From: Arthrobacter sp. cf158
GTDB lineage: Bacteria; Actinomycetota; Actinomycetes; Actinomycetales; Micrococcaceae
NCBI RefSeq assembly: GCF_900106835.1
Contig: NZ_FNNR01000001.1
Coordinates: forward strand, 223,182-287,181
Direction of reading: 5' to 3'
DNA: 64,000 bases
Shown here: one piece after another, positions 22,985 through 32,205 of the stretch
How positions within the stretch are numbered: position 1 is the first letter of the stretch
Layout of the letters: every line of letters begins with the position of its first letter
Made by a program: the position numbers and the translations under genes
The notes under the pieces: model-generated
What the model was told of the DNA's origin: nothing
Seen by the model: only the letters and a program-made list of their open reading frames with translations
The model's database searches: none

Positions 22985-25573
22985 ATGTCGGGCATCCAGA
23001 GAAACAGAAGGTCAGATCGAGTGTTCGATTCAGAGGTTCAGCGAATCCTCGACTTTGTTGCGCGCGGCATAGGCGTGCGGGTTGCGGGTGCACCTGGAAG
23101 CGGTAAGACCACTGTGGTCCGTAGCGTCGTCGCTAACCTGCGGAAGACGGGCGTCACTGTCCACTTCATCAGCGGGATGCGCACTCACCGCAACATCCCT
23201 TACGCCGCCATCAAGGGACTCGGACTGGAGATGAGGCCCGGGCGCAGCGGCGTCCTGGACATCGCTGATGTGTTTTCGAGCCAGTTGGCCAGTGCCGGGA
23301 AGCATCTGTTGGTGGTTGACGATCTTCACTTGGTAGACAACGAGTCACTGGCAGTCCTGGAGGCTGTGAGGCGGCGGTCGGACTGGCCCATGGTGGCTAC
23401 GGCCCCCGAAACCTGGGCGTTCTCAAGAGGCCAGTTGGCGGTGCTCAACAATGGTCGCGAGGCTCATCTCCAGCTGGATCCCCTTCACTACGAGCAGGTT
23501 CACACGCTGATCGCCCAAGTACTGGGTGCGCCTGCCGATGCAGAAACAACGGCCCGGGTCCTCACAAAGTCCGGCGGAAATCCGCGGCTCATAGTGCGGA
23601 TCGCGGAGACCGCATCGCTCAGCAACCTCGTTGCCATGCAGGGCGAGCAGTGGAGCATGACCACCAACACCCTGTGGAATGAGCATTTACGCGGAACCTT
23701 GGAGGCCCTGCTGGCTGAACTGGGCCCGGAGGAGTTCAACGCGCTCCACATCATGGCGATCCTGGGAACGGCCCGGATCGATGTCCTGCAGAAGGTGGTC
23801 CATCCCGACGTCCTGGAGAGCCTGGAACGCCGGGGTTTCCTGTCCGTCCTGAACGATCACCACAATGGTGCGATCGGCGCCATCACCCCACCGGTGATCG
23901 CAGACTACTTCCGAGGCCAGAAGATGCTCCGCGACAGGCACCTCCTCAGAAGCAAAATCGCCGGAGTCCTGGATGCCGTACCGCAAACGGACCGCGATAC
24001 ATCCACGACGGCTGACTGCCTGACCCTGGTGCTCGCTGAACTGCGCCTCGAAAAAGGGGACGACGACGCTGTCACGGCTCGCCATTTCCACGATCACAAC
24101 GCCGCGCGTGAACGGGTTCGTTTCGAACGATGGGAATCGAATAAGACGGCGGCAAACGCGGCGGCGCTGCTTCGGATCTACTGGGGTGCTCCGGTGGACG
24201 TTCAACGCGCCTCCCGCGTCTGTGCAGAAACAATGACTTCCGACGCCGGCTCAGGAGACCTGCTGTTCGTCACCATCACCAAGGCCATGCTCGCGGTCCA
24301 CACCGGACAAGGGCCGGGAGCCGCCGTCGAGATCCTCCAGAAGTTCGCTGCCGACCATCCTCAGCACGCGGCTGAGGCCGGGGACGCCATCCTTTTCCTC
24401 AGTGCCTCCCATGGCAGGGTGCCTTCGGGCTCGTGGCTTGTGGAACCTGAACAACAGTCCTCGGGAGTGGGGAAGTTGGTGAGAGGCCTCATTGAGCTGT
24501 ACCGCTTCCGGCCCGCGGCAGCCCTGGAATCAACTGATGGTGGGGACGAAGAGGACACCTTCCCACACCTCCGTCCCTTCATTCGTGGGTTCGCACTGTT
24601 TGCCGAAGGGCGGATTGAGGAGTCACTGGTCTTTGCGCTCGACTGGCGGACCGAAGCCCGGAAGAACCTGGACCAGTTCGGTGTGGTGACCAGCAGCTAC
24701 ATCGCCGCTCACGGCTTGCTCTACCGTGGCCAGTTCGAAGAAGCCGAATATCTCATGAGCAGCGTCTTTGCGATGGGCCGGCCGGGTTTCGTGGTCGATT
24801 CCCTCTACGATGCCATGCTACGGCTGGCCGGACTTCGCCATACCGCCACGGCCATTTCGCCGGCGCTGTCCATAGCTGCACAGGCGCGGGCTGAAGCACC
24901 CGACGTCGGTCCCTTGCCTGGTATCGGCAAGGGAGCCTACCAAGTCATCACGAACGACAGCGCCAAGCCTTCAACATTCGATCGCAAGGCCACAAAATTC
25001 ATTCGGCGTCAGCTCAAGAGCGGCTACATCCTCGAAGCAGTGATGACTGCGCTCGTCTGCACCTGCCTGTGCCCGGGCCGTCCTGTTCTGGACATACTCC
25101 AGAGAATCCTCCGGGAAAGCGGCAGCACTGTCCACGATCAGCTCATTGGAATTGCCAACGCGGTGGTTGAGGGCGACCACAAGTTGCTGGGCCTGCTCCT
25201 CAAGCACTACGAGCCTGATCCCGACACCTACCAAGTTGGCATGCTGCTCCGGGGAGCACTCAAACGGCACGTGATCGACGGCGATGCCGCGGCGGCTGAT
25301 GCGATTGCCCAAGCATCGTCCATGTTCGCCGTGAGGTTCCCCTCCGCCAACGAACAGCTCTCCTTCAACACGTTCAGTACCACTCCACTGACCGAGAGGG
25401 AGATTGAAGTTGCCATGCTGGCAGGCCACCGGTCCAATGTTGAAATCGGGGAACATCTGGGCATCAGTGCCAGGACCGTGGAGAACCACATCTCCAACGC
25501 GCTGCGTAAGACCGGTGCGACGTCCCGTAACGGCCTCTTCATGCTGGTGGCTACTTCACTACCGCTGAGCTGA
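22985..25573 (+). CDS. Large ATPase-LuxR transcriptional regulator (LAL-like)
   Basis: 862 residues. The N-terminal P-loop ATPase has Walker A GAPGSGKTT (residues 35-43) and Walker B LLVVDDLHLVD, followed by a long helical repeat region. The C-terminal LuxR helix-turn-helix (residues about 798-855) reads LTEREIEVAMLAGHRSNVEIGEHLGISARTVENHI. Such STAND-type regulators usually act as ATP-dependent activators. ATG 22985 was preferred over GTG 22976 because GAGGTGA lies 6 bases upstream. The phased AGCACCTAG array stands right in front, so autoregulation is possible. A transporter follows 81 bp downstream. Confidence 0.88.
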   Translation: MSGIQRNRRSDRVFDSEVQRILDFVARGIGVRVAGAPGSGKTTVVRSVVANLRKTGVTVHFISGMRTHRNIPYAAIKGLGLEMRPGRSGVLDIADVFSSQLASAGKHLLVVDDLHLVDNESLAVLEAVRRRSDWPMVATAPETWAFSRGQLAVLNNGREAHLQLDPLHYEQVHTLIAQVLGAPADAETTARVLTKSGGNPRLIVRIAETASLSNLVAMQGEQWSMTTNTLWNEHLRGTLEALLAELGPEEFNALHIMAILGTARIDVLQKVVHPDVLESLERRGFLSVLNDHHNGAIGAITPPVIADYFRGQKMLRDRHLLRSKIAGVLDAVPQTDRDTSTTADCLTLVLAELRLEKGDDDAVTARHFHDHNAARERVRFERWESNKTAANAAALLRIYWGAPVDVQRASRVCAETMTSDAGSGDLLFVTITKAMLAVHTGQGPGAAVEILQKFAADHPQHAAEAGDAILFLSASHGRVPSGSWLVEPEQQSSGVGKLVRGLIELYRFRPAAALESTDGGDEEDTFPHLRPFIRGFALFAEGRIEESLVFALDWRTEARKNLDQFGVVTSSYIAAHGLLYRGQFEEAEYLMSSVFAMGRPGFVVDSLYDAMLRLAGLRHTATAISPALSIAAQARAEAPDVGPLPGIGKGAYQVITNDSAKPSTFDRKATKFIRRQLKSGYILEAVMTALVCTCLCPGRPVLDILQRILRESGSTVHDQLIGIANAVVEGDHKLLGLLLKHYEPDPDTYQVGMLLRGALKRHVIDGDAAAADAIAQASSMFAVRFPSANEQLSFNTFSTTPLTEREIEVAMLAGHRSNVEIGEHLGISARTVENHISNALRKTGATSRNGLFMLVATSLPLS

Positions 25574-25654
25574 GCCGGGATAGGCTGACAGCAATTCCCG
25601 ACGCCGGTCCCAAGGTTTCAGTTCCGATCCCGGCTCCCAGCATGAAGGGTTTCC

Positions 25655-26908
25655 GTGAGTAATTCCCCGGCCTTGGCCCGTCGGCTCGGCACCTTCGATG
25701 CCTCCCTGATTGGGCTTGGCTCAATGATCGGCGCAGGCGTATTCGCAGCATTTACCCCAGCCGCTGCCGCTGCGGGATCGGGGCTGCTGGTGGGACTCGT
25801 GGTGGCCGCCTTCGTAGCCTTTTGCAACGCCACGTCATCCGCACAGCTCGCTGCCGCCTATCCAACGTCCGGCGGTACGTATGTATACGGTCGCGAACGG
25901 CTCGGTCCGTGGCCCGGGTTCCTGGCCGGCTGGGGCTTCGTCATTGGCAAGACTGCCAGCGCAGCAGCCATGGCCATGACGTTCGCTGCCTATGCCGCAC
26001 CGCAAGGTTGGGAGCGCCCAGTGGCGATTGCCGCCGTCGTGGTATTGACCGCTGTGAACTACCACGGTGTCACCCGAACAGCGGGCCTTACCCGGATCCT
26101 CGTGGTCGGAGTCCTGGCGGCGCTGGCCATTGCCGTTGCCGCCGTGTGGGGTGGTTCCGGCCCCGACGTCGGCACCATGGCGGGGGAAGGGCTGGTGGCG
26201 AGCGGCTGGTACGGCATCCTGCAATCGGCCGGGCTGCTGTTCTTCGCGTTCGCCGGATACGCGAGGATCGCGACCATGGGCGAGGAAGTACGGGCGCCGA
26301 GGCGCACCATTCCCCGGGCCATCAGCATCGCCTTGGGGATCACCATCGTCATCTACGCCGTCATCGCCGTCACCCTGCTGGCTGCCCTTGGACCCGAGGG
26401 AGTGGCCGAAACGCCAACCCCAATGGCCGATGCCGTGAGCGCCGGTTCGATGTCATGGTCAACGCCCGTGGTTCGGGTTGGTGCCGCCATCGCGTCGCTG
26501 GGAGCACTCTTGGCACTCATTGCCGGGCTGGGAAGAACCAGCCTGGCCATGGCGCGGGAGCATGACCTGCCGAGCTGGCTCGCCGCTGTCCACCCACGCT
26601 ACAAAGTGCCGCACCGGGCCGAGATCACTCTCGCCGTGGTGATTTGCGTGATCGTTGCCCTGGCTGACCTGCGCGGGGCAATCGGCTTCTCATCATTTGG
26701 GGTGCTGCTCTATTACCTGGTTGCCAATATCGCGGCGTACACTCAGCCGGCTCACGACCGACGGTATCCGAAGGCCCTTCAGATCACAGGTGCCCTGGCA
26801 TGCGTGGCCTTGGTTGCAACGCTGCCGCCGCTTTCAGTGGGGCTGGGTGTGCTGATGTTCGCGGTGGGTATTGTGTACCGATTGCTGAGGCTTCGGGCTG
26901 CGCGGTGA
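25655..26908 (+). CDS. APC-family amino acid permease
   Basis: 417-residue transporter with about 12 transmembrane helices. The N-terminal GLGSMIGAGVFAAF is the conserved helix-1 unwound motif of the amino acid-polyamine-organocation family. Later segments such as AFAGYARIATMGEEVRAPRRTIPRA are typical of loop 6-7. GTG 25655 is preceded by GAAGGG at good distance. It follows the ATPase-LuxR regulator on the same strand, so that regulator may control it. The substrate is not determinable. Confidence 0.87.
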   Translation: MSNSPALARRLGTFDASLIGLGSMIGAGVFAAFTPAAAAAGSGLLVGLVVAAFVAFCNATSSAQLAAAYPTSGGTYVYGRERLGPWPGFLAGWGFVIGKTASAAAMAMTFAAYAAPQGWERPVAIAAVVVLTAVNYHGVTRTAGLTRILVVGVLAALAIAVAAVWGGSGPDVGTMAGEGLVASGWYGILQSAGLLFFAFAGYARIATMGEEVRAPRRTIPRAISIALGITIVIYAVIAVTLLAALGPEGVAETPTPMADAVSAGSMSWSTPVVRVGAAIASLGALLALIAGLGRTSLAMAREHDLPSWLAAVHPRYKVPHRAEITLAVVICVIVALADLRGAIGFSSFGVLLYYLVANIAAYTQPAHDRRYPKALQITGALACVALVATLPPLSVGLGVLMFAVGIVYRLLRLRAAR

Positions 26909-26946
26909 AGCCGTGGGCGGTGCTGACGTCATGCGTGCCGCTCCAG

Positions 26947-28233
26947 TCAGGCCAGGTCCTGCGCGTGGCGATTCGGCAGGAACCGCCGAATCGCCACAGC
27001 CGAAACCAAAGCGAGCACAGCGGTGAACAGCCACGGTGAGGATGCCGCCGTCGACGGTTGCTCGGCTAGTTGGTACAGAGGCCCCATGGCCGTGTTCCCC
27101 ACCAACACCATCGCGCCACCGCAACTGGCCAACAAACCGTAATACGCGCCAGTGGGGCGACCGTCCGCGAAGTCCATGACGAGTCGCATCGCCGTCGGGG
27201 TGGCGCACATATTGCCCAAGCACAGTCCGGTCACAAGCACGACGGCGGGAAGGGCTTCCAGCGCAGCGGCAGGAGGCTGGGCGGCCAGTACCGCGACGGA
27301 GACGAAACCGGCGGCCTTCAGCCCGAGTCCCAGAGTCAGGGCATTGCGCTCGCCGAACCGGCGCATGAGCTTGGCTATGGGCCACTGGAGGCTCACTGTG
27401 AGGATCGAGGCGTAAGCGAAGATGGATCCAAGGGCGCCGGCGTCGAGGCCGCTGCGGCGGAGCTCGACCGGCAATCCGAAGTACAACTGATTATGCGCCA
27501 GCAAGCTCACGCTGAAGAAGCATGCGAAGGCTACAAATCGTTTGTCCCGGAGGCAGGCGAGAAGCTGGTGGTTTTGGGCTTCCATCCCCGGGGCTCGTCG
27601 GCCATGAACCCGGTCACGTGGCAGGAAGCGCCAAAAGATGAATGCCATGGTGGTGAAGATCGCTGAAGCTACGTAGAGGGATACTTCGAAGCCGAATCCC
27701 AGTAACAGGCTGCCCAGTAGTGGACCGACCACCGCGCCGAACTCGCCAACAATGACTAACGATGCGAAGAGCGTTGGGCGGTGTTTGGCCGTCGGCTCGC
27801 GACGTTCCTCGGCTGCCGCCACAAGGCTCTCCAGCGCGGGAGAGAACAGCGCGCCTCCGATGCCGGTAACGATTGCCCCGGCCAGGAAGAGTGCGAAATT
27901 GTCGGCGGCGGCCAGCAGCAGGTAACCGGTCACTCGGACGAGGCATCCCGTGACCATCGTGTACCGGGCACCCCAGCGGTCTGCGATGGCACCGCCTGCC
28001 AGGAACATTCCTTGTTGTGCGAACGTCCGTGCCCCAAGAACAACACCGATGGCTACAGCGCTCATGGCGAAGTCGTTGGACATCGTGATGGCGATGAACG
28101 GCACCACTGAATAGAAACCGATGTTGAAAATCAGTTGGCTGGAGAGAAGGAGCCGAGGGTTTGGCCTGGCAGGGGCTGCAGGCGCCGGGGCGGTGGTGCC
28201 TGGTGAGTCTGTGGTGCTCTTGGCGGGGTTCAT
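26947..28233 (-). CDS. MFS transporter
   Basis: 428 residues, about 12 helices. Motif A reads GGAIADRWGARYTM. The N-terminal 27 residues are Pro/Ala-rich and cytoplasmic. ATG 28233 is preceded by GAGGAA. An AT-rich imperfect dyad upstream (28271-28290, CAATAATCGTTCTCGTTAAC) loosely resembles Fur/Zur-type boxes, which would suit a metallophore or metal-related exporter, but the match is weak. It converges with the APC permease gene. The substrate is unknown. Confidence 0.85.
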   Translation of the reverse strand: MNPAKSTTDSPGTTAPAPAAPARPNPRLLLSSQLIFNIGFYSVVPFIAITMSNDFAMSAVAIGVVLGARTFAQQGMFLAGGAIADRWGARYTMVTGCLVRVTGYLLLAAADNFALFLAGAIVTGIGGALFSPALESLVAAAEERREPTAKHRPTLFASLVIVGEFGAVVGPLLGSLLLGFGFEVSLYVASAIFTTMAFIFWRFLPRDRVHGRRAPGMEAQNHQLLACLRDKRFVAFACFFSVSLLAHNQLYFGLPVELRRSGLDAGALGSIFAYASILTVSLQWPIAKLMRRFGERNALTLGLGLKAAGFVSVAVLAAQPPAAALEALPAVVLVTGLCLGNMCATPTAMRLVMDFADGRPTGAYYGLLASCGGAMVLVGNTAMGPLYQLAEQPSTAASSPWLFTAVLALVSAVAIRRFLPNRHAQDLA

Positions 28234-28449
28234 CAACGGCTTTCCTCGAGGGCTTGCTCGTTGAGACTATCAATAATCGTTCTCGTTAACCCGCGTGAAG
28301 ATGTGAGGCTGGGCACGACTCCACCTGGGGGTAGGTGGGTGGAGCCGTGCCGCAGGTGCCTCCTACGCCTGGAACAGGTGGGGCTCCGGCCGGACACCGG
28401 GACTCCCGTTCCGGAGGCACATAAGGAGACTAAGGCCTGATTTTGGGCT

Positions 28450-28545
28450 CTAGGTGGTCAAATCCAGCAAACTAGGTGCTCGCTGGCTCCGGAATGAGGG
28501 TGAGAATCCGAGAATTTAGGTGCTGCCGCGGGGCGTCTAGGTGGT
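28450..28545 (-). repeat. Phased array of the AGCACCTAG motif (array 3)
   Basis: On the minus strand, copies of the motif lie at 28450-28458 (ACCACCTAG), 28472-28480 (AGCACCTAG), 28516-28524 (AGCACCTAA) and 28537-28545 (ACCACCTAG). Plus-strand steps are 22, 44 and 21 bp; one slot near 28494 is missing. More degenerate GTAGGTGGG, GCAGGTGCC and ACAGGTGGG at 28331, 28352 and 28374 keep the 21-22 bp step. The array is 39 bp before the kinase start at 28584 (opposite motif orientation) and about 217 bp upstream of the MFS gene at 28233 (same orientation). Confidence 0.65.
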
Positions 28546-28583
28546 GGCCCGCCGTCGAGCGTTTCCTGTGCCACGATGGTCGG

Positions 28584-29267
28584 ATGATTGGGGAAAACAC
28601 TGTTGTGAGGCGTGAGCTCTTGAGGCTCTTGGCCCAGGAAATGCTGGCCTGTGGTCCGGGACGTCAGTTGGTTGCCATCGATGGCGTGGACGGGAGCGGA
28701 AAATCAACCTTTGCAAGGGAGCTTGCCCACGCCATACCGGACCGACCCGTTGTGACCATCCACGTGGATGACTTCCTCAACCTCCAAGAAGAACGGCACC
28801 GACGCGGGCGCACTTCGCCGCTGGGTTTCTGGCTCGATACCTACAACTACGCAGCTTTGACTGAGAACGTGCTGGAACCCTTGGGAAAGGGCGGGACCGG
28901 AGAATATCGCGCGGCAGTCACGGACCTCCAAGCGGACGTCACTATCGAGCTCGCCCCACGGGAGGCCCCGGACAATGCACTCGTCCTGGTTGAGGGCATG
29001 TTCCTTCATCGCGCCGAACTGCTCGGCTGGTGGGACTATTCCATCTTTCTGGATGTCCCCTTTGCCGAGACTGCACGGCGGATGGCGCTGAGAGACGGAA
29101 GCAACCCGGACCCGGAACATCCCTCCATGCAGCGATATGTGGGTGGTCAGCGGCTCTATTTCGAAAGTGCGCAGCCGTGGCTGCGGGCCACACGGGTCAT
29201 TGACAATACACATCCGGCCGAGCCGAGGGTGATGTCTCCGCAAGAAGCCAAGGGCCGCCACCGCTAG
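28584..29267 (+). CDS. Uridine-kinase-like P-loop nucleoside kinase
   Basis: 227-residue P-loop kinase of the uridine kinase/phosphoribulokinase type. Walker A is GVDGSGKST (residues 34-42), followed by the substrate-binding HVDDFLN segment and the GRTSPLGFWLDTYN lid region. It would phosphorylate a nucleoside or related alcohol with ATP. ATG 28584 was chosen from family alignment; its ribosome site is weak. No operon partner; a phased AGCACCTAG array stands just upstream. Confidence 0.8.
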   Translation: MIGENTVVRRELLRLLAQEMLACGPGRQLVAIDGVDGSGKSTFARELAHAIPDRPVVTIHVDDFLNLQEERHRRGRTSPLGFWLDTYNYAALTENVLEPLGKGGTGEYRAAVTDLQADVTIELAPREAPDNALVLVEGMFLHRAELLGWWDYSIFLDVPFAETARRMALRDGSNPDPEHPSMQRYVGGQRLYFESAQPWLRATRVIDNTHPAEPRVMSPQEAKGRHR

Positions 29268-29279
29268 CGGCGCAGCGAA

Positions 29280-30683
29280 CTAAGCCCGGGCGTGCCGCTT
29301 TCCCGCGACGGGAGCCCCGGCAACCCGTGTCGCAGTGTTGCCACGGTCCTCGGCCACCACCGAGGCCCCGGTGCCCAACCCGCGGACCGTCCACCCGGCG
29401 CTCCGCCAGGCCTCAGCGTCCAGGACGTTCCGGGCGTCCAGCACCATCCGGCGTCGTACCAGTGACCCAACGACTGAAGGCGACAGCGAAACGTACTCAT
29501 CCCATTCGGTGAGCAGCAGCACCAGCTCGGCGCCTTCGAGGGCGCGCTTGGTCGAGGCCTCGAAGCGGATTTGTGGGTAACGGATCCAGGCGTTGTTGAT
29601 GGCTTTGGGGTCGGTGACTGTGACGTGCGCGCCGGCGGCGGCGAGTTGCTGGGCGACGTCCAGGGCGGGGGAGTCGCGGATGTCGTCGGTATCGGGTTTG
29701 AACGCGGCGCCGAGAATGGTCACCGTGCGTCCGGACAGGAAGCCGCGGCACATTTCGCGGGCCACCTCCACGGCGCGGGATCGCTGGTCCAGGTTCACAG
29801 AATCCACCAAGGCCATCCACTCATCCACCGATGGCACGTCCAGCTCGCGGGCCTGGGCGCGGAAGGACCTGATGTCCTTGGGCAGGCAGCCGCCGCCGAA
29901 GCCGAGCCCGGCGTGCAGGTACCGGTTGCCGATGCGCGGGTCCAGGCCCATCGCGTCGCTGAGCTCGCTCACATCGGCGCCCGACGCGTCGCACAGCTCG
30001 GCCATCGCGTTGATGAAGCTGACCTTCGTGGCAAGGAACGCGTTGGATGCGGACTTGATGAGCTCCGCCGTCGCGAAATTGCAGACCAGCCGAGGGATGC
30101 CGGCGCAGATCAGCGGCTCATACACGGCATCCAGAACGGCAGTGATGGGCGCGACCGCTGCAGCGCCCTTGCCGCCGGGAACGCCGTAAACAAGACGGTC
30201 TGGGACCAGCGAATCCTTCACGGCCGTGCCCTGACGCAGGAACTCGGGGTTCCAGCCAAGCAGCACGTCCGAGCGTCGGGCCAGCACAGCGCGGAGCGTC
30301 TCCACCGTGCCTACCGGCACTGTTGATTTACCGACGACGGCGGCCCCCTTGGCCAGGTGCGGCAAGAGGCTCCTTGTGGCGCCCATCAGGTAGGAGAGGT
30401 CGGCGGTGTCAGAGGTTTTGGACTGCGGGGTGCCCACGCACAGGAAATGGACCTGGGCGTCTGCGGCAGAGGCGAAGTCTGTGGTGAAAACGAGCCGGCC
30501 GGTGGTGCGACCGTCCCTGAGGAGCTCATCCAGGCCAGGTTCATGGAACGGTGCCAGCGCCTTGTTGAGCTGCTCAACTTTGGAGGAATCGACGTCGATG
30601 CCCACCACGGTGTGGCCCATCGAAGCGAGCGTTGCGGCGTGGACCGCGCCGAGGTAGCCGCAACCGATCACGGAAATCTTCAT
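29280..30683 (-). CDS. ugd: UDP-glucose 6-dehydrogenase
   Basis: 467-residue enzyme oxidising UDP-glucose to UDP-glucuronate with two NAD+. The N-terminal Rossmann motif is GCGYLGAVH. The central domain carries the catalytic cysteine in GFGGGCLPKD, and GKSTVPVGT and AAFKPDTDDIRDSPA are further family signatures. ATG 30683 overlaps the upstream glycosyltransferase stop as ATGA, so the two are coupled. UDP-glucuronate could feed glucuronosyl-diacylglycerol or polysaccharide synthesis. The C-terminal 30 residues (VVAEDRGNTATRVAGAPVAGKRHARA) are an unusual basic tail. Confidence 0.92.
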   Translation of the reverse strand: MKISVIGCGYLGAVHAATLASMGHTVVGIDVDSSKVEQLNKALAPFHEPGLDELLRDGRTTGRLVFTTDFASAADAQVHFLCVGTPQSKTSDTADLSYLMGATRSLLPHLAKGAAVVGKSTVPVGTVETLRAVLARRSDVLLGWNPEFLRQGTAVKDSLVPDRLVYGVPGGKGAAAVAPITAVLDAVYEPLICAGIPRLVCNFATAELIKSASNAFLATKVSFINAMAELCDASGADVSELSDAMGLDPRIGNRYLHAGLGFGGGCLPKDIRSFRAQARELDVPSVDEWMALVDSVNLDQRSRAVEVAREMCRGFLSGRTVTILGAAFKPDTDDIRDSPALDVAQQLAAAGAHVTVTDPKAINNAWIRYPQIRFEASTKRALEGAELVLLLTEWDEYVSLSPSVVGSLVRRRMVLDARNVLDAEAWRSAGWTVRGLGTGASVVAEDRGNTATRVAGAPVAGKRHARA

Positions 30684-31849
30684 GAGGAGGTTCCTTTGCT
30701 TGAGGTGAACTCGCTGGGCCCGGATGTTCCGATGGGCACACCGGCGATGACTTCGTTGTAATGGCGCACCAGGTCCGCGCTGAGGACAGGCCACGTGCGG
30801 CCCTGCACCGACGCGGTTGCTGCCGTGGCGAACGCGCGGCGCTTGGCGTCGTCGCCGATCAAGTCCTGTACGTAACCGCGCAACTGAGCCAGATTTCCGG
30901 GCTCATACAGCCACCCCGTGCGTGAGTTTTCCACCAGGTCCAAGGGCCCGCCACGGCCTGTCGCCACCACGGGAACACTGGATGCCATGGCTTCCTGGAT
31001 GGTTTGGCAGAAAGTCTCGAACTCGCCCGGATGGACGAAAAGATCAAAACCTGCGACGGCCTCCGCCAAAGCATCTCCGCCAAGGAAACCGGCAAAATGG
31101 GCGTTCGGCAGTGCCGTCTGGAGGGCCTCACGCTGCGGACCATCGCCAACGATGACCAGCTTGGTGTTCGGCAAATCGGCCAGCACCGCGAGATCTTCAA
31201 CCTGCTTCTCGACGGCGAGCCGGCCGGCGTAGCCGATGATGCGGTGACCATCGGGTGCTACCGAGCTGCGCCACGCCGTCGAACGTTTCGCAGGGTTGAA
31301 ACGCGCGGTATCCACACCGCGGCGCCACATGTCCACGCGCAGAATGCCGCGTCCGCGCAACTGGTTCAGCGCGAACGTTGACGGCACCAAGGTACGGGTG
31401 GCGAGGAGGTGGATGTTGTCCACACGATTCCAGGCCCAGTTCTCCAGGAACGGCACACCGTAGCGGGCGGCATAGCTGGGAACTTCGGTTTGGTAAATGG
31501 CCACAGTGGGGATGCCCAGCTGATGGGCGGCCTGCACGGCGCGCCAGCCGAGGACGAACGGGGAAGCGAGGTGAACGACGTCGGGGGAGAAATCGGCAAG
31601 GATTCGCTTGACCCGATTCACACCACCCAACGCAACCCGCACATTCGTGTAGCCGGCCAGCGGCACCGAAGGAAGCCGGTGCACATACGCACCCTTCTCG
31701 ACGCTCGAAACATCAGTGTCCGAGGTCGACGGCGCGATCACCATCACCTCATCCCCGCGCTCCTGCAGATGCTCCAGCACCCGCAGTATGGAATGGGTTA
31801 CCCCATTCATCAGTGGCAGGAATGATTCGGCGACGATTGCGATCCTCAC
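30680..31849 (-). CDS. GT4-type glycosyltransferase (MgtA-like)
   Basis: 389-residue GT-B glycosyltransferase of family GT4. The N-terminal glycine-rich acceptor motif is AESFLPLMNGVTHS. The C-terminal donor site has GRLAVEKQVEDL and the EX7E motif within PGEFETFCQTIQEAMAS. Close relatives in corynebacteria (MgtA) mannosylate glucuronosyl-diacylglycerol. Coupling to ugd, which makes UDP-glucuronate, supports a glycolipid role; this is inference. ATG 31849 starts directly at the conserved MRIAIVAESFLP sequence. Confidence 0.87.
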   Translation of the reverse strand: MRIAIVAESFLPLMNGVTHSILRVLEHLQERGDEVMVIAPSTSDTDVSSVEKGAYVHRLPSVPLAGYTNVRVALGGVNRVKRILADFSPDVVHLASPFVLGWRAVQAAHQLGIPTVAIYQTEVPSYAARYGVPFLENWAWNRVDNIHLLATRTLVPSTFALNQLRGRGILRVDMWRRGVDTARFNPAKRSTAWRSSVAPDGHRIIGYAGRLAVEKQVEDLAVLADLPNTKLVIVGDGPQREALQTALPNAHFAGFLGGDALAEAVAGFDLFVHPGEFETFCQTIQEAMASSVPVVATGRGGPLDLVENSRTGWLYEPGNLAQLRGYVQDLIGDDAKRRAFATAATASVQGRTWPVLSADLVRHYNEVIAGVPIGTSGPSEFTSSKGTSS

Positions 31850-32188
31850 GCCTACAACGGTGGTGGCGGCGGTTGGCTCAGCGGGTTCGAACGGGTGGCT
31901 TGTGGGGGAAGAGTTGGTTAACAGGTGGGTTGGATGGCTTCCGGCTCATCGAGTAGGACTCAAAAGACGGTCAAGTGGGTGAGGTTACCTTCGAAAGTTG
32001 TGGAACACGCTTGAAGCCAGTCCTGCCGGAGCGCGCTGTAGGGCGGTGGTCCGCAAGCTCTAGGACTCGACCGTCGTTGTTCCCAGCTGGTCCCAGCCGG
32101 TGATCCGGCTGTCAGCAAAGGATCCTGAGGAATTACACAGGCGTTTCTGGCCTACGTCCATGAGTTGCACTTTAGAGTGGTTGCAATT
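31850..32188. other. Intergenic region between glycosyltransferase and defence module
   Basis: About 340 bp with no supported gene. The right part becomes AT-rich and holds TTGCAC, TTTAGA and TTGCAA hexamers in front of the extended -10 element at 32189. It marks the left border of the AT-richer SLATT-RT segment; no direct repeats or attachment site were recognised here. Confidence 0.45.
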
Positions 32189-32197
32189 TGCTAGAAT
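32189..32197 (+). promoter_or_regulatory. Extended -10 promoter for the SLATT-RT module
   Basis: TGCTAGAAT is an extended -10 element (TGn followed by TAGAAT) in an AT-rich stretch. Transcription would start near 32204, two bases before the 5-prime arm of the long-range stem at 32206. The 35 region is not well defined (TTTAGA at 32171 is a candidate). Confidence 0.5.
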
Positions 32198-32205
32198 TTA
32201 CGTTG

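Noticed and set aside
28271-28290. Fur/Zur box upstream of the MFS gene
   Set aside because: AT-rich and loosely similar, but half-sites are not symmetrical; kept only as a remark.
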